Shown piece after piece: positions 18,662-31,723 of a DNA stretch of 64,000 nt (the first letter of the stretch is position 1; each line of letters begins with the position of its first letter). Location: positions 4,530,690 through 4,594,689 of the forward strand of contig NZ_LT840184.1 in NCBI RefSeq assembly GCF_900177425.1, in the 5' to 3' direction. Source of the DNA: Paenibacillus uliginis N3/975 (GTDB taxonomy: Bacteria > Bacillota > Bacilli > Paenibacillales > Paenibacillaceae). The notes beneath the pieces are model-generated. The model was not told the origin of the DNA and made no database searches. It saw only the letters and a program-made list of their open reading frames with translations. Made by a program: the position numbers and the translations under genes.

Positions 18662-18808
18662 CTAAAATTTCCGGGCCGCGAACGTGGCCAGCTTCGTGCC
18701 CTTGTTCGGACAGTAACTCTCAATGGCCCTGATTAGCCCAATTGTACCAATGGAGATGAGGTCCTCCATGTCTTCGCCTGTATTGTCGAATTTTTTGAGG
18801 TTGTGGGC
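18662..18808 (-). pseudogene. Fragment of a second sigma-K gene
   Basis: About 48 codons reading AHNLKKFDNTGEDMEDLISI, then GTIGLIRAIES, and ending CPNKGTKLATFAAR before a stop. This is sigma factor region 2 and closely matches residues of the intact sigK at 19716-20417 (HIVKKFDNTGEDLEDLISI there). Regions 3 and 4 and the N-terminus are absent, so it cannot act as a sigma factor. Base-level differences from sigK show it is not a very recent copy. The sequence after the break has no match that I recognise. It may be debris from a duplicated or element-split sigK. Confidence 0.8.
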
Positions 18809-18821
18809 ACGATGCGATGTC

Positions 18822-18866
18822 AAAAAAATAAACCAATTACGATCGTTTCCGATTCGAATTGGTTTA
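18822..18866 (-). terminator. Terminator after the zeta-like remnant
   Basis: On the minus strand AAACCAATT pairs with AATTGGTTT, with an inner ATCGG/CGAT stem, followed by seven T. It lies directly at the stop codon of the zeta-toxin-like remnant's C-terminal piece. Confidence 0.75.
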
Positions 18867-19369
18867 CTTATGTGTTTTATAATTATTTTGTAGTTTCCGA
18901 TTAATTTCTTGTGTCCATTCAGGCAGTTCATTTAAATAATATTTTATCCGCTTTTATCTGCTTCAAAAATAAACTCTCCATTAGCTTTACTTTTATCAAC
19001 AACAATTAATTGATCAATCAGGTCTCAGTGAGATATCAGAATATCACCTAATCCCACATAAAACATAATGATTTCAAAGCCTTGTTCCTTTGCATCTCTC
19101 ATCTGCCTTATAACGTTACCACCCGCTAAAGTGGTTTCCACAGTGAAGTCCCACTTATTTCTGATACATTCTCTGGCTATTCTTATAGCTTCTTTTCCAG
19201 CGGATACTTTACTCTTTTCAGGATGCCCGTTATTGATTTTGCGGGCTAGTGCATCTGGATCAATATTCACACTGACTCCAAGCCGGTCAACAATCAAGTT
19301 GCGGATTGTGCTCTTACCACTTCCATTATTACCTGCAAACACATACATTGTTACATTTATCTCATTCAT
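18864..19369 (-). pseudogene. Broken zeta-toxin-like P-loop kinase
   Basis: The N-terminal part (ATG at 19369) is sound: MNEINVTMYVFAGNNGSGKST with a Walker A motif, then SVNIDPDALARKIN and DFTVETTLAGGNVIRQM, the pattern of zeta-toxin/AAA kinases that act on UDP-N-acetylglucosamine or nucleotides. After FYVGLGDILISH a stop follows. In the same frame DLIDQLIVVDKSKANGEFIF continues, then a frame change, then YLNELPEWTQEINRKLQ to a stop at 18864-18866. The middle, usually 40-50 residues with more catalytic parts, is missing. Full family members are near 190 residues, so this is an internal deletion plus stop plus frameshift. A 58-residue gene overlaps its start, which suggests a former two-gene unit. 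A truncated product of about 115 residues could still be made. Confidence 0.75.
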
Positions 19370-19538
19370 GTGTGAAATCCTGTTCATTCATTTTCTCGAT
19401 CTTACCCGTACTATATTCTCTAACAATTTGCCCCTCATTTGTCTTATATACAATATATGTTCCATTTGCTTTAGCATCCAACTTCGCCCGGTCACCCGTT
19501 AACCGGATCAATTTAGCAAGGTCCTTCGTAAGATTCAT
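19362..19538 (-). CDS. Small 58-residue protein coupled to the zeta-like gene
   Basis: Short open frame beginning MNLTKDLAKLIRLTGDRAKL and ending EKMNEQDFTHE. It ends eight bases inside the zeta-like gene, so the two were translationally coupled. The GAGGTGTTTG upstream is a fair ribosome site. The middle (GTYIVYKTNEGQIVREYSTGKIE) looks like a small beta-rich domain. By position it could be the antitoxin or partner of the zeta-like protein, but I know of no family match, so the function is open. It is one of the few intact items in this debris zone. Confidence 0.55.
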   Translation of the reverse strand: MNLTKDLAKLIRLTGDRAKLDAKANGTYIVYKTNEGQIVREYSTGKIEKMNEQDFTHE

Positions 19539-19649
19539 AATTACACAAACACCTCATTTCCCACTTATAGTTCGAGTATACCACAGTACAGCGCATTTTA
19601 TATCTGCTTCAAGCTATACAGATAATTCAGTGATTTTGGAATTTCTTAT

Positions 19650-19703
19650 TAAAAACATAAACAACCTGCAGGATCGAGACATTTGAAGTCTCATTCCTAC
19701 AGG
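19650..19703 (-). terminator. Terminator of sigK
   Basis: On the minus strand CCTGTAGGA..GAGAC pairs with GTCTC..TCCTGCAGG, followed by a T-rich tract. It lies 13-60 bases after the sigK stop. Confidence 0.75.
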
Positions 19704-19715
19704 CAATTTCTTACC

Positions 19716-20417
19716 TCACCGCTTCGCCTTATAAAACTCATGATACAACTTCATCAATGCCCGCTTCTCAATCCGTGATACATAGCTACGCGAAATCCCG
19801 AGCTCCTTCGCGATCTCCCGCTGCGTCCGTTCCTCACCGCCTGCTTCAAGGCCGAAACGCCCGATGACCACTTCCTTCTCCCGGTCGTCCAAAATGTCCA
19901 GATTGCGGTAAATCTTGCTCTTTTCAATCTTCAACTGCACCGCATCCACAATATCATCAGCCTCTGAGCCAAGGATATCTATCAAAGTGATTTCATTGCC
20001 CTCTTTATCCGTTCCAATCGGATCATGAAGAGATACGTCCTTGCGGGTCTTCTTCAGGGAACGAAGATGCATTAGTATCTCATTTTCTATACAACGCGCG
20101 GCAAATGTCGCAAGCTTCGTCCCTTTGTTTGGTCGAAAGCTCTCTATTGCCTTAATCAGACCGATCGTTCCGATCGAAATCAGATCTTCCAGATCCTCGC
20201 CCGTATTATCGAATTTTTTGACAATGTGGGCCACCAGCCTGAGGTTATGCTCAATGAGCTTGTTGCGGGAATTGGGGTCACCTTCCGCCATAAGAAGCAG
20301 ATGCCTCGCTTCCTCTTCCTCGGTCAAGGGCTGGGGAAACGCATTATTTTTCACATACGATACGAGTAGGCTCAATTCTTTAATGAACAAAGCAATTGCG
20401 GTAAACAGTCCAGGCAC
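19716..20417 (-). CDS. sigK: RNA polymerase sporulation sigma factor sigma-K
   Basis: Late mother-cell sigma factor, 233 residues. It has the pro-sequence-like hydrophobic start PGLFTAIALFIKELSLLVSY, then the hallmark VKNNAFPQPL, region 2 (NLRLVAHIVKKFDNTGEDLE), region 3 and region 4 (QREIAKELGISRSYVSRIEK). Length and order match full-length sigma-K, with no interruption such as the skin element of B. subtilis. I chose the GTG at 20417: GGAGGTG lies six bases upstream and the protein then begins at the usual position. An in-frame ATG at 20483 would add a non-conserved tail. By analogy with sigma-K the product would be inactive until its N-terminal pro-sequence is cut. A degraded partial copy lies 0.9 kb downstream. 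The divergent gap to 20709 shows no other gene. Confidence 0.95.
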   Translation of the reverse strand: MPGLFTAIALFIKELSLLVSYVKNNAFPQPLTEEEEARHLLLMAEGDPNSRNKLIEHNLRLVAHIVKKFDNTGEDLEDLISIGTIGLIKAIESFRPNKGTKLATFAARCIENEILMHLRSLKKTRKDVSLHDPIGTDKEGNEITLIDILGSEADDIVDAVQLKIEKSKIYRNLDILDDREKEVVIGRFGLEAGGEERTQREIAKELGISRSYVSRIEKRALMKLYHEFYKAKR

Positions 20418-20709
20418 TGGGGACACCTCCTGCAGAATACAATGCAACCGACCCTTTATCGCGCTCGGTTCTAGTCTGTTCATTGTATGTGGGCAGAGGC
20501 CCAGAAGTGCATGTACAGGAATTCTACCTCATCTTATTGTTTAAGAAAGCATCATTTTACCAAAAAAGGTCACCTTCCCCCCGTACATTTCCATCAGATG
20601 AACTTTTACAATAAGTATAGTTATTCCATAATCAGGCTAACGTGTAGCCTTAGGATGGAAGAGGGATAGCATCTTTATCCTATCAAGCAAAAAAGGAGCG
20701 TTTGCGCCG

Positions 20710-22284
20710 ATGGTAAAAGAACTGCATGCGGACATCGTTATTCTCGGAGGCGGCACCGGTGGTACGGCTGCCGCACTTGCAGCTGCCAAATCAGGAAAAA
20801 ACGTAATTATGACAGAAGAGACCCGCTGGATTGGTGGCCAGCTCACAAGTCAAGCTGTACCGCCAGATGAGCATCCATGGATTGAATCGTTTGGCTGCAC
20901 GCGCAGCTATCGTCAGTTTCGTGAGGGAGTAAGGCAGTATTATCGCAATCACTTTCCCTTAACGGCAGCGGCCAGAGCAGATATCCACCTGAATCCCGGA
21001 GGCGGGATTGTAAGCCGGTTGTGTCATGAGCCCCGTACGGCTCTAGCCGTGTTGCAAGAAATGCTCGCCCCTTATATACACAGCGGAAGATTAAAAATTA
21101 TGTATGAGTATGTGTTAGAGCAGGCCGAAGTTACTGGAGATCAGGTCAGTAGCGTAACCGTCAAGAGCCTCAACACGGATGTACGTGTGATATTACATGC
21201 ACCTATGTACTTGGATGCAACAGAATGCGGTGATCTTCTTCCAGCTGCAGGCGTGGAATATGTCACTGGAGCGGAATCCAAGGCAGAGACCGGTGAACCA
21301 CATGCGGTTGACGGGGAAGCAATGCCAATGGATATGCAGGGCTTTACCTACTGTTACGCAGTTGATTATATGGAGAATGAGGATCATACCATTGACAAGC
21401 CGGAACAGTATTCATTTTGGTGTGATTACAAACCTGAGTTCTGGCCCGATCACCTGCTAAGTCTTAGTGGTGTAAAACCTGCAACGATGGAACCTGTAAG
21501 ATATGAGATTTTCCCAGACACGGAAAAGTTTTCTTTGTTCATGTACCGGCAAATCCTCAATCAGAAGCTTTTTCAGGAAGGAGCATTCCAGAGTCCGATT
21601 TCGCTCATCAATTGGCCTCAAAACGACTACTGGCTAGGCTCTGTGATCGATGTTAGTGAGGAGGAGCGCCGCCGCCACTTATATGGCGCTAAGCAGCTTA
21701 GCCTTTCTCTGCTCTATTGGCTGCAGACCGAAGCGCCCCGTCCGGACGGCAAGCAGGGTTATCCCGGTCTGCGGCTTAGACCAGATGTCGTTGGTACCGA
21801 GGACGGCCTAGCGATGTATCCTTACATACGTGAATCAAGGAGGATTCAAGCAGAGTTTACCGTACTGGAGCAGCATGTCGCTACGAATAGTCGTCCAGAC
21901 GGGAAAGCAGAAACGTTCCACGATTCCGTTGGCATCGGATGTTACCGCATAGATCTGCATCCGAGCACAGCTGGCCAGCCCTATATTGATATATCTTCTC
22001 TGCCCTTTCAGATCCCGCTCGGCAGCTTGATTCCGAAACGGGTGACCAACGTACTCGCCGCTTGCAAAAACATCGGTGTTACCCACATTACGAATGGATG
22101 CTACCGACTGCATCCAGTGGAGTGGAACATCGGGGAGGCTGCCGGTTACTGTGCAAGCTATTGCCTGGACCGAAATCTGCCTCCTACTGCCGTTCGTAAC
22201 GATGAAACCGAGCTTTCCCAATTCCAGAAGAGACTTACTCAAGAAGGTATCGAGCTTCAGTGGCCGACCATACATTCCGTTTAA
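20710..22284 (+). CDS. FAD-dependent oxidoreductase
   Basis: 524 residues. The N-terminus holds an FAD-binding Rossmann motif (ADIVILGGGTGGTAAALAAA, then TEETRWIGGQLTSQ). The rest resembles the FAD_oxidored family, large secreted-looking but here leaderless oxidoreductases often found in carbohydrate loci. The C-terminal part has the conserved NVLAACKNIGVTHITNGCYR and HPVEWNIGEAAGYCA. Substrate unknown. AAAGGAGCG upstream supports the ATG. It is followed after 51 bases by a Gfo/Idh/MocA dehydrogenase, so the pair may oxidise a sugar or polyol derivative. It is divergent from sigK. Confidence 0.85.
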   Translation: MVKELHADIVILGGGTGGTAAALAAAKSGKNVIMTEETRWIGGQLTSQAVPPDEHPWIESFGCTRSYRQFREGVRQYYRNHFPLTAAARADIHLNPGGGIVSRLCHEPRTALAVLQEMLAPYIHSGRLKIMYEYVLEQAEVTGDQVSSVTVKSLNTDVRVILHAPMYLDATECGDLLPAAGVEYVTGAESKAETGEPHAVDGEAMPMDMQGFTYCYAVDYMENEDHTIDKPEQYSFWCDYKPEFWPDHLLSLSGVKPATMEPVRYEIFPDTEKFSLFMYRQILNQKLFQEGAFQSPISLINWPQNDYWLGSVIDVSEEERRRHLYGAKQLSLSLLYWLQTEAPRPDGKQGYPGLRLRPDVVGTEDGLAMYPYIRESRRIQAEFTVLEQHVATNSRPDGKAETFHDSVGIGCYRIDLHPSTAGQPYIDISSLPFQIPLGSLIPKRVTNVLAACKNIGVTHITNGCYRLHPVEWNIGEAAGYCASYCLDRNLPPTAVRNDETELSQFQKRLTQEGIELQWPTIHSV

Positions 22285-22335
22285 TTCAAAAATCCGTGGT
22301 CTGTATCCTATATCTATAGCAGAGGTGAATAAACA

Positions 22336-23401
22336 ATGAGTGAAGTCATACGAATCGGTGTCATCGGAGCAGGAAGCATCTCTGAAATGCACCTGAAATC
22401 TTATCAGCAGAATCCGCAAGCCATCCTGTACGCGGTATGTGATTTGAAAGTGGAGCGAGCACAGGCCAAGGCTGAGAAATACGATATTCCTTTTGTCTAT
22501 TCCGACTACAAAGAGCTCCTTGCTAATCCGGACATTGATGCTGTAAGCATCTGCACTTGGAACAACTCACACGCAGAAATTAGTATAGCTGCCCTTCAGG
22601 CCGGTAAAAACGTGCTTGTGGAGAAGCCTCTCTGCAAATCTGTAGATGAAGCGTTAGCCGTTGAACAAGCGGTAGAGCAATCCGGAAAAACGCTTCAGGT
22701 TGGATTCGTACGCCGGTATGCCTCCAACACACGAATCGTCAAGCAGTTCATGGACAACGGTGATATTGGCCCGATTTATTATGCAAAAGCTTCTTGCATC
22801 CGCAGGCTGGGCAACCCCGGCGGTTGGTTCTCGGACACTGAACGCTCCGGCGGCGGGCCTCTGATCGATGTCGGGGTTCACGTTATCGATTTATGCTGGT
22901 ACCTTATGGGTAAACCAAAAAGTAAAATCGATCAGCGGAAATACTTACAACAAGCTTGGAAACCGATCGAACATTCAAAATCTGAACTTTTATAAAGCAG
23001 CAGACTATAATGCCGAGCACAACACCGTGGAGGATATGGCCAACGCATTAATCCGGTTTGATAATGGTGCCTCTCTCCTGGTTGACGTTAGCTTTACTCT
23101 CCACGCCAAGGAAGACGAGCTGACCGTAAAGCTATACGGTGAGAACGGCGGCGTGGAGCTCGAGCCCCGTCTGACCATCATCACCGAGAAGCATAATACG
23201 ATCCTGAATACGACACCACAGATTAACAATCTAAGCTTTGACTTTATTCAAGGATTCCAAGACGAAATCGATTACTTCATCGAGGTTTGTCAGGGCAAAC
23301 AATCCACCATCAGTCCTGTAGGCGACGGTGTGGAAATGATGAAGATTCTGTGCGGCGTCTATGAATCTAGCAAGCAGGGCAAGGAAATTGTCTTTGATTG
23401 A
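22336..23401 (+). pseudogene. Gfo/Idh/MocA-family dehydrogenase with a frameshift
   Basis: NAD(P)-dependent sugar/inositol dehydrogenase family. The N-terminus IRIGVIGAGSISEMHLKSY is the dinucleotide-binding fold, and VEKPLC is the usual catalytic-lysine motif. The first frame is sound to LCWYLMGKPK near 22920, then goes wrong and stops at 22995. The C-terminal domain continues in another frame from about KSISGNTYNKLGNRS to the stop at 23401 and is otherwise intact (about 160 residues, with TVEDMANALIRFDNGASL). The break coincides with an A5 run at about 22917-22923, so one extra A explains it. It could be a recent mutation, a sequencing error, or slippage. The restored protein would be about 354 residues, a normal family length. 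AGAGGTG precedes the ATG. It is the second gene after the FAD oxidoreductase. Confidence 0.85.
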
Positions 23402-23414
23402 TTCGATAAACAAG

Positions 23415-23457
23415 AGGGGTGTCCCAAAAGGTCCTTTGACCTTGGACGCCCCTTTTT
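23415..23457 (+). terminator. Terminator after the dehydrogenase
   Basis: AGGGGTGTCC pairs with GGACGCCCCT, followed by TTTTT, 14 bases after the stop. From here to the insertion sequence at 23713 there is no gene, only the imperfect palindrome GTTGTATAAAATGCAAC near 23633. Confidence 0.85.
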
Positions 23458-23780
23458 GTCTGTTGTAAGACGCTACGCGTGCGAATCGTTCCTACAATCG
23501 CTCTTGCCTCCGTTTTTTTTGCTGGACTGGCATGGACACAACAAACCTCCTTATGTGTAGAATGTTACTACTTATATTCCTACATACGCGGTGGGATGTA
23601 GCTACTCATATCATCCAACAGGATTCAGTGAATGTTGTATAAAATGCAACTTTAATCCATCATATAGCGGTGAAAGACGGATTGTTGTATTCCATACATC
23701 AATAGCTATAAAGCCCCCTAATCAACTTGGACACTTTCAGAATAAATAATATACAATTAATTTATCTGGAGGCAGTCACT

Positions 23781-24161
23781 ATGAGAGTACAACATAGTAA
23801 GTTCGACGAGCTGCGGATACAGGTCGTCGAAGAAGCACTTGAACGGGGGAATGTAGCACTAACAGCACGAAAACATGGCCTCTCCCCTTACTCATTATAT
23901 AAATGGGTTAAACAATATCGAGATGAGGTGGAGATGACGATGAGTAGAAAGAAGAACATGGACAGACTTGAAGTTCAACCTCAAACTACAGGTGATTGGA
24001 AAGAAAAGTATGAACAAGCCACCAAGTTAATTGGGGAAAAAGAACTGGAGATAGCCATCCTCCGAGACCTTGTAAAAAAACTCATCCACACATCCAATGG
24101 AAGTGGCCCGGCAATGGATCCTAAAAGGTTATCCGGTAAGCAAGATCCTGAAGCTGTGTAA
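23781..24161 (+). CDS. IS3-family transposase OrfA
   Basis: 126 residues. A helix-turn-helix N-terminal part (ARKHGLSPYSLYKWVKQYRDE) binds the IS ends, followed by a leucine-rich helix (KLIGEKELEIAILRDLVKKL) for dimerisation. GGAGG lies eight bases before the ATG at 23781. An earlier in-frame ATG overlaps the terminal repeat and is unlikely. It overlaps OrfB by 65 bases. An A7 run at 24074-24080 resembles a slippery site, but OrfB lies in the +1, not the -1, frame. Confidence 0.85.
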   Translation: MRVQHSKFDELRIQVVEEALERGNVALTARKHGLSPYSLYKWVKQYRDEVEMTMSRKKNMDRLEVQPQTTGDWKEKYEQATKLIGEKELEIAILRDLVKKLIHTSNGSGPAMDPKRLSGKQDPEAV

Positions 24162-25032
24162 TGTGCCTCGGTCTACTTACTATTATCAACGTAAGACCAC
24201 TACCAATTCAAAACAATCAAATAAATCTGGGCGCCCAAAGCCAGGTTATTCCGTCACGTTTAACGGCAAAAAAGTAAGTGATGGACGAATTAAACAGATA
24301 ATCTTAAAACTTCTTGAAGGTGAAGAATCTGCTTACGGATATCGAAAAATCACTCTTGTGTTACGTAGACGGCACGCTATTAAGATCAACAAGAAAAAGG
24401 TATACCGACTTTGTAAAGAACTCGATATTCTAGGCAAACCTAAAGAGCAGAAAGCGGCCTATCCACGCCGTCTAGCTAACAATATGGAAGTAACCGGTCC
24501 GAACCAGTTGTGGCAGATGGACGTTAAATACGGCTATATTGCTGGCCTACAGCGTTACTTCTATACGGCAAGTATTATCGATGTATACGACCGCAACGTA
24601 GTGGGGCAGTATCGCGGCAAGGAGTGCCTTACAAAAAGTCTTGTTGATACGCTTTATAAAGCATTAATCAAACGAAATATCTTCTCTCAAGAGAAAGAGT
24701 TAGTAATCCGAACGGATAATGGCCCTCAGTTTAAGAGTCACAAATTTGGAAAGTTCTTCGAGACACACAAAGAATTTATTATTCATGAACGTACACCGAA
24801 TCGCAGCCCAAACAAGAACGCGTTCATTGAGTCGTTTCACAGCATCTTAGAACGGGAGTGTTTTAAGCGCCATATTTTTACGGACTTTCAAGAAGCATTT
24901 ATGGTGCTGGACCGATTCATGGACTTCTACAATAATCGAAGAATCCATATGAGCTTGTATGGGTACTCGCCTGTCGAATTCGCTGAAAAACTTAAGAAAA
25001 ATGAAGTGAACGCGTTTAAAATCGCGGTATAG
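24097..25032 (+). CDS. IS3-family transposase OrfB (DDE catalytic)
   Basis: 311 residues with the integrase core. An N-terminal HTH_21-like part holds the conserved YGYRKIT. The catalytic triad is visible as Asp in WQMDVKY, Asp in RTDNGPQF and Glu in FIESFHSILE. The C-terminus has the usual NNRRIHMSLYGYSPVEF. It makes the DNA cuts and joins for transposition. It has its own ATG at 24097, but in most IS3 elements it is made as a frameshift fusion with OrfA. All key residues are present, so it appears active. Confidence 0.9.
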   Translation: MEVARQWILKGYPVSKILKLCNVPRSTYYYQRKTTTNSKQSNKSGRPKPGYSVTFNGKKVSDGRIKQIILKLLEGEESAYGYRKITLVLRRRHAIKINKKKVYRLCKELDILGKPKEQKAAYPRRLANNMEVTGPNQLWQMDVKYGYIAGLQRYFYTASIIDVYDRNVVGQYRGKECLTKSLVDTLYKALIKRNIFSQEKELVIRTDNGPQFKSHKFGKFFETHKEFIIHERTPNRSPNKNAFIESFHSILERECFKRHIFTDFQEAFMVLDRFMDFYNNRRIHMSLYGYSPVEFAEKLKKNEVNAFKIAV

Positions 25033-25099
25033 TGCGTTCACTACAAGTTCCTTTACAAAGTGTCCAATATTCGGGGGCCTGACCGTTCTGCTTCTCCAG

Positions 25100-25149
25100 T
25101 GTTGTATAACGTACAACATTACACTTATCACATCATGTTTGATAAGTGT
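25100..25149. repeat. Two hairpin palindromes downstream of the IS
   Basis: GTTGTATAACGTACAAC near 25100-25116 is a palindrome closely similar to one on the other side of the IS near 23633. ACACTTATCA at 25121-25130 forms a perfect 10-bp inverted repeat with TGATAAGTGT at 25140-25149. Neither has a T run, so they are not simple terminators. Role unknown. The rest of 25080-25356 holds no gene. Confidence 0.6.
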
Positions 25150-25264
25150 AACTACCCATTCAAACGTTAGGCAGATCAGTAAATGCATTAAGAGTGTTTG
25201 CAACCCAGTCAATTTAACAATGGCCAAGCACTTTGGTGATGAGCCTTATTCTTTGCGAAAAAAT

Positions 25265-25308
25265 GAGGGGTGCCCCAGGTCAATAGACCTCGGACACCCC
25301 CTTTTTTA
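25265..25308. terminator. Bidirectional terminator at the end of the carbohydrate operon
   Basis: GAGGGGTG(C)CCC pairs with GGACACCCCC around an inner AGGTC/GACCT stem. A T6 run follows on the plus strand and a T6 run on the minus strand, so it can stop both the minus-strand operon and transcription coming from the IS. Confidence 0.8.
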
Positions 25309-25356
25309 TACCTTTTTCATATTCCTTTTCTATTTAGCGAATCGTCACCCTAGCTT

Positions 25357-30048
<4,692 letters not shown>

Positions 30049-30082
30049 TACGATACCACCTTTCTCACAATGATTGATTTTG

Positions 30083-30114
30083 AAAAAAAGCAGCTGCACA
30101 CGCAACTGCTTTTT
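30083..30114 (-). terminator. Intercistronic terminator between binding protein and SLH protein
   Basis: On the minus strand AAAGCAGTTGC pairs with GCAGCTGCTTT, followed by T7. It lies between the binding-protein stop (30130) and the next start (30048), so read-through would set the lower level of the SLH protein relative to the abundant binding protein. Confidence 0.75.
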
Positions 30115-30129
30115 AGGGTCATGTCATCA

Positions 30130-31641
30130 TTATTTGGCGGACTGGTACCATTCATTCGCCGCCTTGACCATATCGGCTCCTCCCTCAGCTCTCCACTGTT
30201 CAAGGAATTTATCATAACCTTCCAGCGGTTCCGAGCCAGATATAAATTTAAGCATATTGTCATCAAGAAGCGTTCTCAGCTTCAAGGTGTTTTTAGAGAC
30301 TGCTTCAATCGGCGGTGCAGTTGACATTGGATCAATCACAATGATACCTTCCGCATTTTTCTGGTACGTTTCAAAGTACGATTGCAATACAGGATCTTTA
30401 CGAACACGGGCCTGCCAATAAATCGGATACTTCTCTTCGTCAACTCCGGTTAAGAATGAACTTCCGTTGCCCAGATCTTCGTTGAATTTTGGCAGGATCG
30501 GGTAATATTTTCCATCTTTCACTTCGTGATGGACTCCTTCTTTTCCGATAGCAAGTTCCTTAAACGTTTCCGGCTCCATCTTTGCATTCAGAAACTTCAT
30601 CGCTTCTTCCTTATTTTTGGACGCTTTCGGAATCGCGATAAACCAGGTCGTTTTAGCGTCAACACCAGCCACAGCCTTGCCGTCCTTTCCTTTAAGGTAA
30701 GGGATTATCGACACCTTGGCATCCGGGGAATTCTGTTCTAACGCTGAAATTGTAGTTCCGGCATTCCACCAGGCCAGCTTGTAAACGGCCGCTTTACCAC
30801 TTGTAAATTTCTCAATGGCTTTCTGGGCGGTATTGATAGGCATCTCCGTATCAAGCAATCCCTCAGTGTAGAGCTTATTCATATAAGCAATGAACTCTTT
30901 CATTTCCGGAAGTTCTGCTTTATGGACCAGCTTTCCATCAACTTCTTTCCAATCCGTCAACACGCCGAAAGCCCATGCGATATCTCCGTAGAGCGAATCT
31001 TTATTGCCGCCCGTAAGCGGGGTAATATTTTTCTTTTCCTTAATCGTCTTAAGAACGGTATAAAGCTCATCTGGGTTGGTAGGCATCGAGAGGCCAAGCT
31101 CATCCATCCAATCCTGACGCACAATCAGTTCTTCGCCGACGGCTATGCCCGAACCCACTTCAGGAATGGCATACTTCTTGCCGTCAATCGTCGCACTTCC
31201 CCAAGATTCAGGCTTGATCGCCTGATTGATATTGTTTCCGTGAGCTTCAAGTAGTTCATCAAGAGGTTCGAGAGCGCCTGCTGTTGCGAGATTATAAAAT
31301 TGAGCCGAATTAAGTTTCATCACATCAAAACTTTCTTTATTCGCTACTAATAAATTCAACTTCTCATCGGGGTTTTCTGCAGGAAGCATTTCGTACTGAA
31401 CATCGTAGCCAGTCTTCTCTTTAATTAATTGACTCGTAAATTCTTTACTCGGATCAAATAGTCCATATTGCATAATCATGCGTATTCCCGGCTTGGTGTC
31501 TTCCTTCTGACCTTCAGAAGCGGTTTTCGGTGTTTCGGCTTTCGGTGTTTCACTTTCTGTCTTTGTGGACCCGCCGCCACAGCCTGAAACGGCTAAACTA
31601 AAACCTAGAAGCACGGCAAGCATCGCTGATTTTTTAATCAT
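30130..31641 (-). CDS. Extracellular sugar-binding lipoprotein (family 1, LplA-like)
   Basis: 503 residues. A lipoprotein signal ends in VSGCGGGS, where the Cys is lipidated, and the mature part is a family-1 solute-binding protein (GIRMIMQYGLFDPSKEFT, QDWMDELGLSMPTNPDELY). It captures an oligosaccharide outside the membrane for the two permeases encoded just upstream. AAGGAGG lies before the ATG. It is paralogous to the lipoprotein at 37230-38762, with the same DWMDELGL/DWLDRLGL block and RWRAEGG/RWKQEGG ending. The ATPase is not in the locus; in this type of system a shared MsmX-like ATPase is normally used (family knowledge). Confidence 0.9.
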   Translation of the reverse strand: MIKKSAMLAVLLGFSLAVSGCGGGSTKTESETPKAETPKTASEGQKEDTKPGIRMIMQYGLFDPSKEFTSQLIKEKTGYDVQYEMLPAENPDEKLNLLVANKESFDVMKLNSAQFYNLATAGALEPLDELLEAHGNNINQAIKPESWGSATIDGKKYAIPEVGSGIAVGEELIVRQDWMDELGLSMPTNPDELYTVLKTIKEKKNITPLTGGNKDSLYGDIAWAFGVLTDWKEVDGKLVHKAELPEMKEFIAYMNKLYTEGLLDTEMPINTAQKAIEKFTSGKAAVYKLAWWNAGTTISALEQNSPDAKVSIIPYLKGKDGKAVAGVDAKTTWFIAIPKASKNKEEAMKFLNAKMEPETFKELAIGKEGVHHEVKDGKYYPILPKFNEDLGNGSSFLTGVDEEKYPIYWQARVRKDPVLQSYFETYQKNAEGIIVIDPMSTAPPIEAVSKNTLKLRTLLDDNMLKFISGSEPLEGYDKFLEQWRAEGGADMVKAANEWYQSAK

Positions 31642-31723
31642 CGTATAACCTCCTTGGAAATGGATATCAGGGAAACTAAACCATCACATGACCAGGGCAT
31701 CACCGCCTTTAAATAGTTGACGT

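Larger units (their letters stand above)
23713..25079 (+). mobile_element. IS3-family insertion sequence
   Basis: About 1.37 kb with two transposase frames between imperfect terminal inverted repeats. The left end begins GCCCCCTAATCAACTTGGAC and the right end, reversed, begins GCCCCCGAATATTGGACACT; both run into TTGGACACTTT. No clear target duplication is visible. It sits between two converging terminators, in DNA free of genes, so it disrupts nothing obvious. Both transposase frames look intact. Confidence 0.85.

Noticed and set aside
18662..18931. Complete sigma-factor gene with an ATG start
   Set aside because: Only the last 48 codons match sigma-K. The N-terminal 40 codons run through the zeta-like remnant tail and a terminator, so it is a fragment.
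20418..20483. Longer sigK start at 20483
   Set aside because: The extra residues are not typical of sigma-K, whereas GTG at 20417 has a strong ribosome site and gives the usual N-terminus.
24847..25227. 126-codon minus-strand frame at the end of the IS
   Set aside because: Antisense to the transposase with no ribosome site and no family pattern.
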